64,000 nucleotides of DNA, taken from positions 124,001 through 188,000 of the forward strand of contig NZ_JAEKFT010000004.1 of assembly GCF_018524365.1 (NCBI RefSeq). Direction: 5' to 3'. The notes under the pieces are model-generated. The model was given only the letters and a program-made list of their open reading frames with translations. It ran no database searches and was not told where the DNA came from. Positions 25,823-35,267 of this stretch are shown one piece after another. A program made the position numbers and the translations under genes. The stretch comes from Denitromonas iodatirespirans. GTDB lineage: Bacteria; Pseudomonadota; Gammaproteobacteria; Burkholderiales; Rhodocyclaceae. The first letter of the stretch is position 1, and each line of letters opens with the position of its first letter.

Positions 25823-26148
25823 GCCCACACCTCTGCCGGCGCCAATAAGCGTTCGACCGGTGTGTCGTTCAGCAGGTGCTGGTCGATCAGCATGGCCACA
25901 TCGTCGGGCTGCACGCCGGTGTACATCACGCCCTCGGGGTAGACCAGCACGCTCGCCCCCAGATGACAGGGGCCGAGACAGCTGGTGTGAGTCAGTTGCA
26001 ACCCCGACTCCCACAGCTTGCGGGCGGCAAAGGCGTCCGAAAACTGCTGCCACACCTGAGCGCAGCCCTTGTCCTGACAAGACCCGCGCGGATGCCCCGG
26101 CGGGCGCCCCTGGACGCAGACCAGGACATGTTTCTTCGGTTTTGCCAT
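25819..26148 (-). CDS. Thioredoxin-like 2Fe-2S ferredoxin (Shethna I type)
   Basis: 109 residues. It starts MAKPKKHVLVCVQGRPPGHP. Cluster ligands are Cys in VCVQG, Cys in GSCQDKGC and the pair in SCLGPCHLG, as in the thioredoxin-fold ferredoxins. The conserved YPEGVMYTGV lies near the C-terminus. It has its own NifA/sigma-54 promoter and is followed by the short nifZ-like gene. Likely role: electron transfer or protection during nitrogenase expression. Confidence 0.88.
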   Translation of the reverse strand: MAKPKKHVLVCVQGRPPGHPRGSCQDKGCAQVWQQFSDAFAARKLWESGLQLTHTSCLGPCHLGASVLVYPEGVMYTGVQPDDVAMLIDQHLLNDTPVERLLAPAEVWA

Positions 26149-26177
26149 AACGTTCTCCTGTGGGACAACGCAGGCAT

Positions 26178-26193
26178 TGCAAGGGAAGTGCCA
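26178..26193 (-). promoter_or_regulatory. Sigma-54 promoter of the ferredoxin-nifZ2 unit
   Basis: Perfect consensus on the minus strand: TGGCAC-TTCCC-TTGCA. A near-IHF site (AATCAG-N4-TTG, one mismatch) lies at 26211-26223. Confidence 0.92.
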
Positions 26194-26237
26194 GATTGAA
26201 AGTCGCTTTGAATCAGCAACTTGCCGGATCGGCGGTC

Positions 26238-26253
26238 TGTCGCCTTTGCGACA
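26238..26253 (-). promoter_or_regulatory. NifA upstream activator sequence for the ferredoxin-nifZ2 unit
   Basis: Perfect palindromic TGT-N10-ACA (TGTCGCCTTTGCGACA), about 60 bases upstream of the promoter. It lies between the nifA stop and the promoter. Confidence 0.82.
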
Positions 26254-26305
26254 AACGGTGGCAGACGTCAGACAGCGGCGGGCCGCAGGGCCCACCCGCC
26301 CTGCC

Positions 26306-27913
26306 TCAGAACTGCTTCACCTCGATGCCCAGTGTCTGGATGCGATAGGCGATCTGGCGTGGCGTCATGTTCAGCAGGCGGGCCGCCTTGGCCTGCACCC
26401 AGCCGGCCTGCTCCAGCGCCACGACGACGCGCTCGCGCTCGGACAAGGCGGGGTCGTCGAGATCCGCCACCGGGGCTTGACCGGGCGCTGGCGACGACGT
26501 CCCGGCGAGCGCGGGAGCGCGGCCGAGCCCACGCTCGCGGATCACGGAGAACTGGATCAGATCCACGTCGATGTTGCCATCCTCGGACAGCACCGCGGCG
26601 CGCTCCAGGCAGTTTTCCAGCTCACGCACATTGCCCGGCCAGGCATGCTTGGCGAGGCGACGGATCGCCATGTCGCTCAGACTCAGGCGGCGCTGCTGAT
26701 CGGTGCCGATCTTGCCCAGCAGGTGGCGGGCGATATCGGGAATGTCTTCAATCCGCTCACGCAGCGGCGGCAGAAACAGCGGCATCACGTTCAGTCGGTA
26801 GAACAGGTCTTCGCGGAAGTCGCCGCTCTCCACGGCGCTTTCGAGGTCGCGGTGAGTGGCGGCAATCACGCGCACATCCACCTTGATCGAGCGGCTGCCA
26901 CCCACGCGCTCGAACTCTCCCTCCTGCAATACGCGCAACAGCTTGGCCTGGAAGGCGGGCGAGATCTCGCCGATCTCGTCGAGAAACAGCGTGCCTCCAT
27001 GGGCCTGCTCGAAGCGGCCCTTGCGGCTTTCGACCGCGCCGGTAAATGCGCCCCGCTCGTGACCGAACAGCTCCGACTCGAGCAGGTTCTCCGGCAGCGC
27101 CGCGCAGTTGAGCCGCACCATCGGATTGCGTGCCCGCGGGGAGTTGTAGTGGATGGCGTTGGCGATCAACTCCTTGCCGGTACCGGTCTCGCCGCGGATG
27201 AGCACGATGGTGTTCCATTTGGCGACCTGACGCGCCTGATCGAACACGCGGCGCATCAGCGCCGAATGGCCGACCATGCTGTCAAAACCATGCTGGTGAC
27301 GCACGGTGCGGCGCAGGGCATCGCGCTCTTCGCGCAGATGGCTCTTCTCCTGCTCGACCTCGGTGGCCAGGCGCAGGTTCTGACCGATCAGATTGGCAAC
27401 CATTTCGACGAACTGCACGCGCTCGTCGAGCAGGCCCTCGTCGGGCGCCTCGGGTTGCACGGCCAGCACGCCCTTGAGGTCGCTGCCGATACGGATCGGC
27501 ACGGCGATGAAGGGCAGTTCGGGCGCATAGACCCCAAGACGGTTCAGGAAGCGCGGTTCATCGGCCACGCGCACCAGCTTGACGGTACGCGGCTTGTCGA
27601 GAATCCGGCCGAGCACCCCTTCCCCCGATGCATAGCGGATGTCCGGCAGCACTTCCGCCTCCGGCAAGTGGGCGGCATGCGCCACCAGATCGCCGCTGTC
27701 AGCGTCGACCACGGCGATCAGGCCGTGCCTGAGCTCCGCCTCCTCGGCAAGCACGCGCAGCACTTCGCTGAGCGTACCGCCGAAATCCAGCGATCGACTC
27801 AGCGCCCGGCTGACCGCATACAGGGCGCCCAGCAACAGGTGATTGAGCTCGTGGGCGCGGCAGAAGCCGGTGGCCGGGTTCAGGTCGAGATGGGCTTTGG
27901 CATGATCGTGCAT
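26306..27913 (-). CDS. nifA: NifA, sigma-54-dependent activator of nif genes
   Basis: 535 residues. N-terminal GAF domain (about 25-185), AAA+ domain with Walker A GETGTGKE, the sigma-54 contact loop GAFTGA and Walker [10 protein letters not shown], then a C-terminal Fis-type helix-turn-helix ([19 protein letters not shown]). The linker before the HTH has no cysteine pair, which fits the NifL-controlled rather than the intrinsically oxygen-sensitive NifA class. Start MHDHAKAH at 27913 is preferred (GGAGGG upstream); MATRSEAE at 27949 would overlap nifL. Confidence 0.96.
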   Translation of the reverse strand: MHDHAKAHLDLNPATGFCRAHELNHLLLGALYAVSRALSRSLDFGGTLSEVLRVLAEEAELRHGLIAVVDADSGDLVAHAAHLPEAEVLPDIRYASGEGVLGRILDKPRTVKLVRVADEPRFLNRLGVYAPELPFIAVPIRIGSDLKGVLAVQPEAPDEGLLDERVQFVEMVANLIGQNLRLATEVEQEKSHLREERDALRRTVRHQHGFDSMVGHSALMRRVFDQARQVAKWNTIVLIRGETGTGKELIANAIHYNSPRARNPMVRLNCAALPENLLESELFGHERGAFTGAVESRKGRFEQAHGGTLFLDEIGEISPAFQAKLLRVLQEGEFERVGGSRSIKVDVRVIAATHRDLESAVESGDFREDLFYRLNVMPLFLPPLRERIEDIPDIARHLLGKIGTDQQRRLSLSDMAIRRLAKHAWPGNVRELENCLERAAVLSEDGNIDVDLIQFSVIRERGLGRAPALAGTSSPAPGQAPVADLDDPALSERERVVVALEQAGWVQAKAARLLNMTPRQIAYRIQTLGIEVKQF

Positions 27914-27932
27914 GAGCCGCCCACCCTCCGCT

Positions 27933-29465
27933 TCAGATCGGGTCGCCATCGATGCGTAGTTCCACGATCGCCGCGCAGCCGCCTTGCGGGCGCGGATTCA
28001 GATCGATGATGCCACCGTGGTCGGCGACGACATGCAACGCACGCGACAGGCCGGTGCCCAGATGGCGTCCGCCACCCGCCTTGGCGGAAAAGAAGGGCTC
28101 GAAAGCGTGCTGGCGAACCTCGTCCGTCACGCCGGGGCCGGTATCGAGCACGCACACCACGATGCGCTCGTCGGCCGTGCCGCTGGTGATCGACAGCTCG
28201 CGCCGCACCCAGCCCTTGATGTTCATGGCCTCGATCGCGTTGTCGACGAGCGCCTTGAACATCGTGCGCAGTTGCAACGGCCGGCCGGCAATCGCCGGCA
28301 AGGTCGCCGCCGGCCGCCAATCCACGGTAATGCCGGCGGCCAGCAGCCGCGACGTGCTCACCTCGAGCACGTCGCGCAGGATCTCGTTGAGGTTCACGCT
28401 GACCATGATCTCGGGCAGCGCGGGCGGGATCACCTGGCGCAACTGGTCCAGATGTTCGCGACTGGCGGTCAGCGCCTCGTCCAGCACGCTGGCGGCAGCC
28501 GGGTCGCGCCGGCGCAGCACGGCCACCGCCGAGCGCATCATGTTGAGCGGCTCATCCATGCGGAACACCGCCGCCGACAGCCCCTCGCGAATGGCCGCAG
28601 TTCGCTCCTCGTCGATGAGCGTCACCTTGAGCGCGGCGGCACGGGCGCGCTCGCGCTCCTCATGCACGCGGGTAACGTCGGCGATGACCAGCAGCAGTCC
28701 GCTCATGCTACTGACACAGAAGTAGGTGTCAGCGCAGTCGCTCTGCATCTCGATCACCGACGCCGTGATCGACAGCCAGCGCGCCCCGCCGCCGTGGCGA
28801 TCGACCCGCGTTTCGCTGTTGATGAACAATGCCGTGCCCGGCTCGGTGGCCGCCAGCGCGGTGCGCCAGTCGGGCCGTGTGGCGTCGAGCAGGTGTTCCG
28901 CCGGCTCGCTGACGCCCAGATCGGACACCAGCTTCTTGTAGGCCTGATTGTCGAGCATCACGCGGCCGTTCTGGTCGAGCAGCACCAGCGCGACCGGCGC
29001 GGCATCGACGGCCGACTCGATGAGCTTTTTCTGGTTGCGCACGATCCGTTCGAGCCGGTGCAGTTCGGTCACGTCACGGTGGATCCCGAGGAAGTGGGTC
29101 ACCTTGCCCGCCGAGTTGACCACCGGCGAAATCGCCAGATCCGCCAGGTACAGCTCGCCGTTCTTGCGCTTGTTGAGCACCCGCCCGGTCCACGCGCGCC
29201 GCTCGCCCAGGTGCGCCCACATGTCGCGATAGAGCGCCGGCGGCGTGGTGTGGTTGGACAGCAACGACTCGTTGCGTCCCACGACCTCGGCCGCTTCATA
29301 GCCGGTGATGCGGACGAACGCCTCGTTGGCAAACAGGATGTTGGCCTTCGGGTCGGTGATGGAGATGGCGATGTCGGCCTGGTCTACGGCCTGCCGGTAG
29401 ACCTCGGGCGGCAACTCCACCTCCACGCCGGGCTGAAGGGCTTTTCCTTGTGTCGCAGCCGTCAT
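27933..29465 (-). CDS. nifL: NifL, redox/nitrogen-sensing anti-activator of NifA
   Basis: 510 residues. Two PAS domains (PAS1 about 25-135 with [20 protein letters not shown], normally FAD-binding; PAS2 about 150-290) lead into a histidine-kinase-like region. The H box reads [17 protein letters not shown] without a phospho-accepting histidine, as expected for NifL. The GHKL ATPase boxes are [15 protein letters not shown] and GTGLSRAL. It acts by protein contact with NifA. Start MTAATQG at 29465. Confidence 0.94.
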   Translation of the reverse strand: MTAATQGKALQPGVEVELPPEVYRQAVDQADIAISITDPKANILFANEAFVRITGYEAAEVVGRNESLLSNHTTPPALYRDMWAHLGERRAWTGRVLNKRKNGELYLADLAISPVVNSAGKVTHFLGIHRDVTELHRLERIVRNQKKLIESAVDAAPVALVLLDQNGRVMLDNQAYKKLVSDLGVSEPAEHLLDATRPDWRTALAATEPGTALFINSETRVDRHGGGARWLSITASVIEMQSDCADTYFCVSSMSGLLLVIADVTRVHEERERARAAALKVTLIDEERTAAIREGLSAAVFRMDEPLNMMRSAVAVLRRRDPAAASVLDEALTASREHLDQLRQVIPPALPEIMVSVNLNEILRDVLEVSTSRLLAAGITVDWRPAATLPAIAGRPLQLRTMFKALVDNAIEAMNIKGWVRRELSITSGTADERIVVCVLDTGPGVTDEVRQHAFEPFFSAKAGGGRHLGTGLSRALHVVADHGGIIDLNPRPQGGCAAIVELRIDGDPI

Positions 29466-29581
29466 GTGTCGGACTCCTCGCATCGGCGATGCCTGAGTCG
29501 AAGCAGGTTTCATGCCGCACCGCAACACACGGGCGTTCTGGCCACAAGGGGGAAATACTGGGGCAAATCCCACGCAGTCTT

Positions 29582-29597
29582 TGTCGGATTTGCCACA
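29582..29597 (+). promoter_or_regulatory. NifA upstream activator sequence for the rnf operon
   Basis: Perfect TGT-N10-ACA (TGTCGGATTTGCCACA) in the nifL-rnfA divergent gap, about 100 bases upstream of the sigma-54 promoter. Confidence 0.8.
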
Positions 29598-29682
29598 AAA
29601 AAGCGCCGCGCCCACGCACCTTTCTGGGGCGCAGGCGCCAAAACCAGCGCAACGTCAGGGCGATGGCGTCGCCGCCGGGCAC

Positions 29683-29698
29683 TGGCACGTCTTGTGCA
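29683..29698 (+). promoter_or_regulatory. Sigma-54 promoter of the rnf operon
   Basis: TGGCAC-GTCTT-GTGCA: perfect -24 half, GG-N10-GC spacing, one change in the -12 half, the same variant as at nifH. It ends 33 bases before the rnfA start. Confidence 0.87.
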
Positions 29699-29731
29699 AT
29701 GCGGTATGCAACACCCCGAGCGTGGAATGTC

Positions 29732-30310
29732 ATGAAGGAAATCCTCCTCCTGCTGCTGAGCACGGCACTGGTCAACAACGTCGTACTGATCAAGTTTCTC
29801 GGCTTGTGCCCGGTGATGGGCGTGTCGAAAAGCACCGACAGTGCCTTGGGGATGGGAATGGCCACCACCTTCGTGCTGACGCTCGCCTCGGCCGCCTCAT
29901 GGATGCTCGACAACTGGCTGCTGCAGCCGCTGGGGCTGGGCTACCTGCGCATTCTCACCTTCATTCTGGTGATTGCCTCGGTGGTGCAATTCACCGAGAT
30001 GTTCGTCCGCAAGCGCTCGCCCGCGCTCTACCAGTCGCTGGGCATCTATCTGCCGCTGATCACCACCAACTGCGCCGTCCTCGGCGTCGCCCTGCTCAAC
30101 GTCGAGCAGCAGTTCGGGCTCTTCAAGAGCTTGCTCTACGGCTTCGGCTCGGCGCTCGGCTTCACCCTGGTGCTGCTGATCTTTGCCGGGCTGCGCGAGC
30201 GCATCGCGCTTGCGCAGGTGCCCGCCGCGTTCACCGGCGCGCCGATCGCCTTCATCACCATCAGCCTGCTGGCCCTGGCCTTCATGGGCTTCTCGGGCCT
30301 CAACGTCTAA
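29732..30310 (+). CDS. rnfA: Rnf electron transport complex subunit A
   Basis: 192 residues, six predicted membrane helices. [20 protein letters not shown], then [13 protein letters not shown] and [17 protein letters not shown] are RnfA/NqrE signatures; the cysteines in LCPVMG and TNCAVLG are the conserved Fe-S ligands between RnfA and RnfE. First gene of the seven-gene rnf operon. Confidence 0.96.
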   Translation: MKEILLLLLSTALVNNVVLIKFLGLCPVMGVSKSTDSALGMGMATTFVLTLASAASWMLDNWLLQPLGLGYLRILTFILVIASVVQFTEMFVRKRSPALYQSLGIYLPLITTNCAVLGVALLNVEQQFGLFKSLLYGFGSALGFTLVLLIFAGLRERIALAQVPAAFTGAPIAFITISLLALAFMGFSGLNV

Positions 30311-30322
30311 GGAGATTTGCTC

Positions 30323-30871
30323 ATGCTTGCCGCTGTCTCCAGCCTCGCGCTCCTGGGTGCCGCCCTCGGCCTCTTGCTGGGCGCCGCCAGTCGCTGGCTG
30401 CGTGTCGAGGGCAATCCGATCGTCGATGAGCTGACCGACATGATGCCCGGCTCCAACTGCGGGCAATGCGGCTTTCCTGGCTGCGGCAAGGCCGCCGAAG
30501 CGATCATCGACGGCACGGCGCCGCCGACCTGCTGCCCACCCGGCGGCAAGCCGCTGGCCGCGGCCATCGCGGCCAAACTGGGCCTGACGCTCGATCTGAC
30601 AACCGTGGCCGACGAGGGGCCGAAAGTGGCCGTGGTCGCCGAGGAGCTGTGCATCGGCTGCTGCCGCTGCAGCAAGGTGTGCCCCACCGACGCGATCATC
30701 GGCGCAGCCAAACAGATCCACAACGTCATGCGCGACGCCTGTACCGGCTGCAGCAACTGCATTGAAAAATGCCCCACCGACGCGCTGGCGATGCGCCCGA
30801 CGCCGATCACTCTGCAGCACTGGGTGATGCCCAAGCCCGCCCTGCACTATCGGGGGATGCCATGCGCCTGA
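30323..30871 (+). CDS. rnfB: Rnf complex ferredoxin-like subunit B
   Basis: 182 residues. An N-terminal membrane anchor is followed by a four-cysteine cluster (SNCGQCGFPGCGKAAEA) and two ferredoxin motifs (CIGCCRCSKVCP and CTGCSNCIEKCP). Entry or exit point for ferredoxin electrons. ATG at 30323 with GGAG upstream; its end overlaps the rnfC start by ten bases. Confidence 0.95.
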   Translation: MLAAVSSLALLGAALGLLLGAASRWLRVEGNPIVDELTDMMPGSNCGQCGFPGCGKAAEAIIDGTAPPTCCPPGGKPLAAAIAAKLGLTLDLTTVADEGPKVAVVAEELCIGCCRCSKVCPTDAIIGAAKQIHNVMRDACTGCSNCIEKCPTDALAMRPTPITLQHWVMPKPALHYRGMPCA

Positions 30872-32373
30872 CCCGCCTGCTCAAGCCATTTTCCGGTCGT
30901 GACTGGGGCATCCACCCGGACGACCACAAACGCCCGGCGGCCGACGCCCCGCTGCGCGTGATGCCCCTCCCCGCGCGACTGTACCTGCCAGTGCAGCAGC
31001 ACTTGGGTGGCGCCGCGCGGCCGACGGTCGTGGTCGGCCAGAAGGTCCGCAAGGGCGAACGGATCGCGGACGCGCAAGGCATGGTGTCGGCACCGATCCA
31101 TGCCCCCACCTCCGGCACCGTCGTGGCCGTCACCGACATCACCGCACCGCACCCCTCGGGACTGAGCCTGCCGGCCATCGTCATCGAGGCCGACGGCGAC
31201 GATGTCTGGGGCACCCTGAGCCCCTGTCCGCGTCCGTTCGAGCTCGCCCCCCAGACCATCAGCGAACGGGTCTACGCGGCCGGCATCGTCGGCATGGGCG
31301 GTGCCGCATTTCCCGCCGCGGTGAAGCTCGACGGCGCGGCACGCGCACGGGTCGACACGCTGGTGATCAACGGCGGCGAGTGCGAACCCTACCTGTCCTG
31401 CGACGACCGCCAGATGCGCGACTTCGCCGACGAAGTGGTCGAGGGCATCCGGCTGATGCTGCGCGCCACCGGCGCCACCTCGGCCCTGGTCGGCATCGAG
31501 GACAACAAGCCGGAAGCCATCGCGGCCATGCGCACGGCCGCCGCAGGGCACGACTGCGTGCGCATCCGGCCGGTACCCGCCCGCTATCCGATGGGCTCCG
31601 AAAAACAGCTGGTGCAGGTATTGACCGGCGTGGAAGTGCCGGCGGAGGGCCTGCCGGCCGACATCGGCGTGGTGGTGCATAACGTCGGTACGGCGCGAGC
31701 GGTGCGCGCGGCCGTCGTCGAGGGCAAGCCGCTGGTGTCGCGTCTGGTCACGCTCAACGGCAATTGCATGAATGCGCCGGGCAACGTCGAAGTGCGCCTG
31801 GGGACGCTGGCCGAAGACGTCATCGCTTTCGCCGGCGGCCTCAAGGGCGATGGGCTCGGCCTGGCGCGGCGGGTGCTCGGCGGGCCGATGATGGGCCTGC
31901 AGGTCCCGCACTGGCGCGTACCGGTGGTCAAAGGGACCAGTGGCATTCTGGCGCTCGACGCCGACGAGGCGGCCGCCCGCCAGAGCCACCCGTGCATCCG
32001 CTGCGGCCGCTGCGTGCAGGCCTGCCCGATGGGCTTGCTACCCCTCGAGATGAGCGCGCGCATCCGCAACGATGCGCTCACCGACGCGGTCGACCTGGGC
32101 TTGAAGGACTGCATCGCCTGCGGCTGTTGCGCCTATGTCTGCCCCTCGCGCATTCCGCTGGTGCAGTACTTCGTGCATGCCAAGGGCGAGCTGTCCCGGC
32201 AGGACCGCAACCGCCTGCGCAACGAAGCCACCAAACGGCTCGCCCAGCAGCGTACCGACCGGCTGGCGCGCGAGGCCCGTGAAAAAGCCGAGGCCGCCGC
32301 CCGGCGGCGCGCCGAACGCGAAGCCAAGGCAGCCGCCAAGACCGACACCGCCACCGCGGGAGAGTCCGCATGA
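30862..32373 (+). CDS. rnfC: Rnf complex subunit C
   Basis: 503 residues. NADH- and FMN-binding flavoprotein with barrel-sandwich N-terminus, GIVGMGGAAFPAAVKL and INGGECEPYLSCDDR blocks, and two 4Fe-4S motifs (CIRCGRCVQACPMG and CIACGCCAYVCPSR). A charged Ala/Arg/Lys-rich C-terminal tail follows. It is thought to exchange electrons with NADH on the cytoplasmic side. Confidence 0.95.
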   Translation: MRLTRLLKPFSGRDWGIHPDDHKRPAADAPLRVMPLPARLYLPVQQHLGGAARPTVVVGQKVRKGERIADAQGMVSAPIHAPTSGTVVAVTDITAPHPSGLSLPAIVIEADGDDVWGTLSPCPRPFELAPQTISERVYAAGIVGMGGAAFPAAVKLDGAARARVDTLVINGGECEPYLSCDDRQMRDFADEVVEGIRLMLRATGATSALVGIEDNKPEAIAAMRTAAAGHDCVRIRPVPARYPMGSEKQLVQVLTGVEVPAEGLPADIGVVVHNVGTARAVRAAVVEGKPLVSRLVTLNGNCMNAPGNVEVRLGTLAEDVIAFAGGLKGDGLGLARRVLGGPMMGLQVPHWRVPVVKGTSGILALDADEAAARQSHPCIRCGRCVQACPMGLLPLEMSARIRNDALTDAVDLGLKDCIACGCCAYVCPSRIPLVQYFVHAKGELSRQDRNRLRNEATKRLAQQRTDRLAREAREKAEAAARRRAEREAKAAAKTDTATAGESA

Positions 32374-33464
32374 ATCCGCTCACCCAGGGCGCCGCCACGG
32401 TCGCCTCCCCGCATGCCCACGGGGGCAATTCGGTCGCCCGTTGCATGCTCGACGTGCAGCTGGCGCTCACCCCCGCCACGCTGTTCGGCTTCTGGCTCTA
32501 TGGCTGGCCGGCGTTCATCTTGTGGGTGGGCACCATCGCCGCCTGCCTGTTCTGGGAAGCGGTCTGCCTGCGCCTGCAGGGCGTCGGCCGTGTGCGCGAG
32601 ACGCTGTTCGACGGTTCGGCCGCGCTCACCGGCTGGCTGCTGGCAATGACCCTGCCGCCGTGGGCCCCATGGTGGCTGGCGGTGGTGGGCGGTTTCATCG
32701 CCATCGTCATCGGCAAACAGGTCTTCGGCGGTCTCGGGCAGAACGTCTTCAACCCGGCCATGGTGGCGCGGGTCGCCCTGTTGGTGTCCTTCCCGTTGCC
32801 CATGACGGCATGGATCAGCCCGTTGCCGCTCCACGCACTGCCGGCACCGGAGCTGCTCGACAGCCTGCGGATCTTCCTTGGCGCGCCGATCCCCGATGCG
32901 ATGACCAGTGCGACATGGTTGGGCCACGCCAAGACCGAACTGATGCGCGGCGTGGATCTGCTGCAGGTGACGGGCAGCGACACCGCCCCGCCCCTGCCCT
33001 GGACCGGGCTGCGCGCCGGCAGCCTCGGCGAATCGTCGGCCGTCCTGCTGCTCGCCGGCGGTCTATACCTGATCGTCCGTGGTGTGATCAGCTGGCATGC
33101 GCCCCTGGCGTTGCTGGCCGGGCTGGCCTTGCCGGCGCTCATCGGTCACAGCCTCGATCCGGCCCGCTACCTGGCCCCGTCGGTACACCTGCTCGGCGGC
33201 GGCGCCATGCTCGGCGCCTTCTTCATCGCCACCGACTATGTCACGTCGCCCAACACGCGCAGCGGGCAGCTAGTCTTCGGCTTCGGCATCGGCCTGATCG
33301 CCTGGATCATCCGCAGTTGGGGCGGATACCCCGAAGGCATGGGCTTCGCCGTGCTGCTGATGAACGCGCTCACGCCGATCCTCGATCGCTTCGTGAAACC
33401 GCGCGTGCTGGGGCGCGACCGCCGCGGCCGTCCGCTCGACCTGCCCGAACGGGAGGGCACCTGA
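32370..33464 (+). CDS. rnfD: Rnf complex membrane subunit D
   Basis: 364 residues, many membrane helices. Family blocks: GKQVFGGLGQNVFNPAMVAR and the FATDYVTSP-like FIATDYVTSPNT. In RnfD an FMN is covalently bound to a threonine; the region AGSLGESSA suggests the family S/T-rich site, although the exact residue is not certain here. Overlaps rnfC by four bases (ATGA). Confidence 0.95.
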   Translation: MNPLTQGAATVASPHAHGGNSVARCMLDVQLALTPATLFGFWLYGWPAFILWVGTIAACLFWEAVCLRLQGVGRVRETLFDGSAALTGWLLAMTLPPWAPWWLAVVGGFIAIVIGKQVFGGLGQNVFNPAMVARVALLVSFPLPMTAWISPLPLHALPAPELLDSLRIFLGAPIPDAMTSATWLGHAKTELMRGVDLLQVTGSDTAPPLPWTGLRAGSLGESSAVLLLAGGLYLIVRGVISWHAPLALLAGLALPALIGHSLDPARYLAPSVHLLGGGAMLGAFFIATDYVTSPNTRSGQLVFGFGIGLIAWIIRSWGGYPEGMGFAVLLMNALTPILDRFVKPRVLGRDRRGRPLDLPEREGT

Positions 33465-33465
33465 C

Positions 33466-34137
33466 ATGCGCCACGACAGCCCTGCGACACCGGAGCCGAT
33501 GACCGCCGCCGGCGCCGACGCAGCCCCAGGCGCCGGATTTCGCGAGCGAATCGGCTACCAGCCGGTGTTGCTCGGGGTGGTTGCTCTGCTCGCCAGCGGG
33601 GCCCTGGCGCTGGCCTCGCTGCTCACCCACGACGCCATTGCCGCCGCCGAAGCGCGCGACTTGCGCGAGTCGCTCACCCGAGTCCTGCCCGAGGGGCTGG
33701 CCGACAACGACATCCTGACCGATGTCATCGAGATCCCGCGGGGCGACACGTCGGTCACCGTCTACCGGGCGCGCCGCAACGGCCGCGTGAGCGCCGTCGT
33801 GTTCCAGGTGTCCGAACGCGGCTATGCCGCGCAGATCCAGCTGCTGATGGCGGTCGACGCCGATGGCCGGACCCTCGGCGTGCGCATCATCAAGCACAGC
33901 GAGACCCCCGGGCTGGGCGACAAGATCGAGCCCGCCAAATCGGACTGGGCGCAGGGCTTCGCCGGCAGGTCGCTGGACGATCCGGCCCCCGCGCAGTGGG
34001 CCGTCAAAAAGGATGGCGGCGTCTTCGACCAGTTTGCCGGCGCCACCGTCACGCCGCGCGCCGTGGTCCGCGCGGTGAAGGGTGGCCTGGATTTTTTCGC
34101 CGCACATCGCGAACAGATGTTGGGAGATGGGTCATGA
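33466..34137 (+). CDS. rnfG: Rnf complex subunit G with covalent FMN
   Basis: 223 residues. One N-terminal membrane helix, then a periplasmic FMN-binding domain. The acceptor threonine is in FAGATVTPRAVV. HSETPGLGDKIE is the conserved flavin-domain block. It overlaps rnfE (ATGA). Confidence 0.95.
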   Translation: MRHDSPATPEPMTAAGADAAPGAGFRERIGYQPVLLGVVALLASGALALASLLTHDAIAAAEARDLRESLTRVLPEGLADNDILTDVIEIPRGDTSVTVYRARRNGRVSAVVFQVSERGYAAQIQLLMAVDADGRTLGVRIIKHSETPGLGDKIEPAKSDWAQGFAGRSLDDPAPAQWAVKKDGGVFDQFAGATVTPRAVVRAVKGGLDFFAAHREQMLGDGS

Positions 34138-34817
34138 GCACACGCTACGGGGAAATCGTCAAAGCGGGTCTGTGGGACCAGAACGTGGTCCTCACCCAGA
34201 TGCTGGCGCTGTGCCCGGCCATGGCGGTGACCACCAGCGGCACCAACGGCCTCGGCATGGGGCTGGCCACCACCGCCGTGCTGGTGCTGTCCAACATGGC
34301 GGTCTCCTCGATCCGCAAGCTGCTCAGTCCCCAGGTGCGCATCCCGGTCTTCGTGGTCATCATCGCCTCGCTGGTCACATTGGTGGATATGACCATGCGC
34401 GCCTACCTGCACGATCTGCACAAGGTGCTCGGCCTGTTCATTGCGCTCATCGTGGTCAACTGCGCCATCCTCGGCCGGGCGGAGTCCTTTGCCGCCAGGT
34501 CGGCGATCCTGCCGTCGGCGGTCGACGGGCTGGCCATGGGGTTGGGCTTTACCGGTGCGCTGACCGCGATCGGCCTGGTTCGCGAATTCCTCGGCGCCGG
34601 CACCCTGTTTGCTCAGGCCTCCAGCCTGCTCGGGCCAGGCTTTGCGTTTCTGGAGCTCACGCTGCCCGGCGTCGGCGGCGCACTGCTGGTCATCCTGCCG
34701 CCGGGCGGCTTTGCGGTGCTCGGCTTCATGCTGGCCGGCAAGCGCCTGCTGGAAAACCGTCGCAGCGACGCACCGACCCCGACGGTGGCGACCGACTCGC
34801 CCCCGGTCACGGCCTGA
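34134..34817 (+). CDS. rnfE: Rnf complex membrane subunit E
   Basis: 227 residues, about six helices. Related to RnfA in inverted topology: QMLALCPAMAVTTSGTNG and LFIALIVVNCAILGRAESF carry the conserved cysteines. A short polar tail follows the last helix. Confidence 0.95.
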   Translation: MSTRYGEIVKAGLWDQNVVLTQMLALCPAMAVTTSGTNGLGMGLATTAVLVLSNMAVSSIRKLLSPQVRIPVFVVIIASLVTLVDMTMRAYLHDLHKVLGLFIALIVVNCAILGRAESFAARSAILPSAVDGLAMGLGFTGALTAIGLVREFLGAGTLFAQASSLLGPGFAFLELTLPGVGGALLVILPPGGFAVLGFMLAGKRLLENRRSDAPTPTVATDSPPVTA

Positions 34818-34841
34818 CAACGGAAGCCGGGAGAACATCTG

Positions 34842-35114
34842 ATGCAGATTGGCGTGGCCTACTCCGAGCCCGGCCAACAGGTATGGCTCAACATCGAGGT
34901 GCCGGACGCGTCGACCGTACGCGACGCGATCGAGCGTTCGGGCATTCTCAAGCAATTCCCGCATATCGATCTGGATACGCAGAAGGTCGGCGTCTTCGGT
35001 CGCATGGTGAAGCTCGATGCCCCCCTGAGCGCCGGCGACCGGGTCGAGATCTACCGCGGCATCATCGCCGATCCAGCCACCATCCGGCGCAAGGACATCG
35101 ACGAGGCGGATTGA
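34842..35114 (+). CDS. rnfH: RnfH-like ubiquitin-fold protein
   Basis: 90 residues. Beta-grasp protein (MQIGVAYSEPGQQVWLNIEV and AGDRVEIYRGIIADPATIRR). RnfH often ends nif-type rnf operons; its exact function is unclear. Confidence 0.9.
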   Translation: MQIGVAYSEPGQQVWLNIEVPDASTVRDAIERSGILKQFPHIDLDTQKVGVFGRMVKLDAPLSAGDRVEIYRGIIADPATIRRKDIDEAD

Positions 35115-35164
35115 GCCGGCCCCCGGACGTCGCCCCGTGGCGAATGTCGGACCTCCCCCTAAGT

Positions 35165-35180
35165 TGTCGTATTCACGACA
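35165..35180 (+). promoter_or_regulatory. NifA upstream activator sequence for nifEN
   Basis: Perfect TGT-N10-ACA (TGTCGTATTCACGACA), about 58 bases upstream of the sigma-54 promoter. Confidence 0.85.
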
Positions 35181-35205
35181 CGTGGCACCACGCAACATCG
35201 TTGAT

Positions 35206-35218
35206 TATCAAAGCCTTG
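35206..35218 (+). promoter_or_regulatory. IHF binding site in the nifE promoter
   Basis: TATCAA-AGCC-TTG matches the WATCAA-N4-TTR consensus exactly. It lies between the NifA site and the sigma-54 promoter, where IHF would bend DNA to bring NifA to the polymerase. Confidence 0.75.
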
Positions 35219-35222
35219 CACC

Positions 35223-35238
35223 TGGCACTCAACTTGCT
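35223..35238 (+). promoter_or_regulatory. Sigma-54 promoter of the nifENX operon
   Basis: Perfect consensus TGGCAC-TCAAC-TTGCT, 30 bases before the nifE start. Confidence 0.94.
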
Positions 35239-35267
35239 GAATCGTCATCGAGACCGTGGAGAACGCC

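Noticed and set aside
29502-29517. Possible sigma-54 promoter for nifLA (CGGCAT-GAAAC-CTGCT, minus strand)
   Set aside because: GG-N10-GC spacing fits, but both halves deviate and no second activator site faces nifL. nifLA is not sigma-54-dependent in some relatives.
26177-29735. Two long plus-strand open frames (610 and 583 codons)
   Set aside because: Mirror images of nifA and nifL, which carry complete domain sets.
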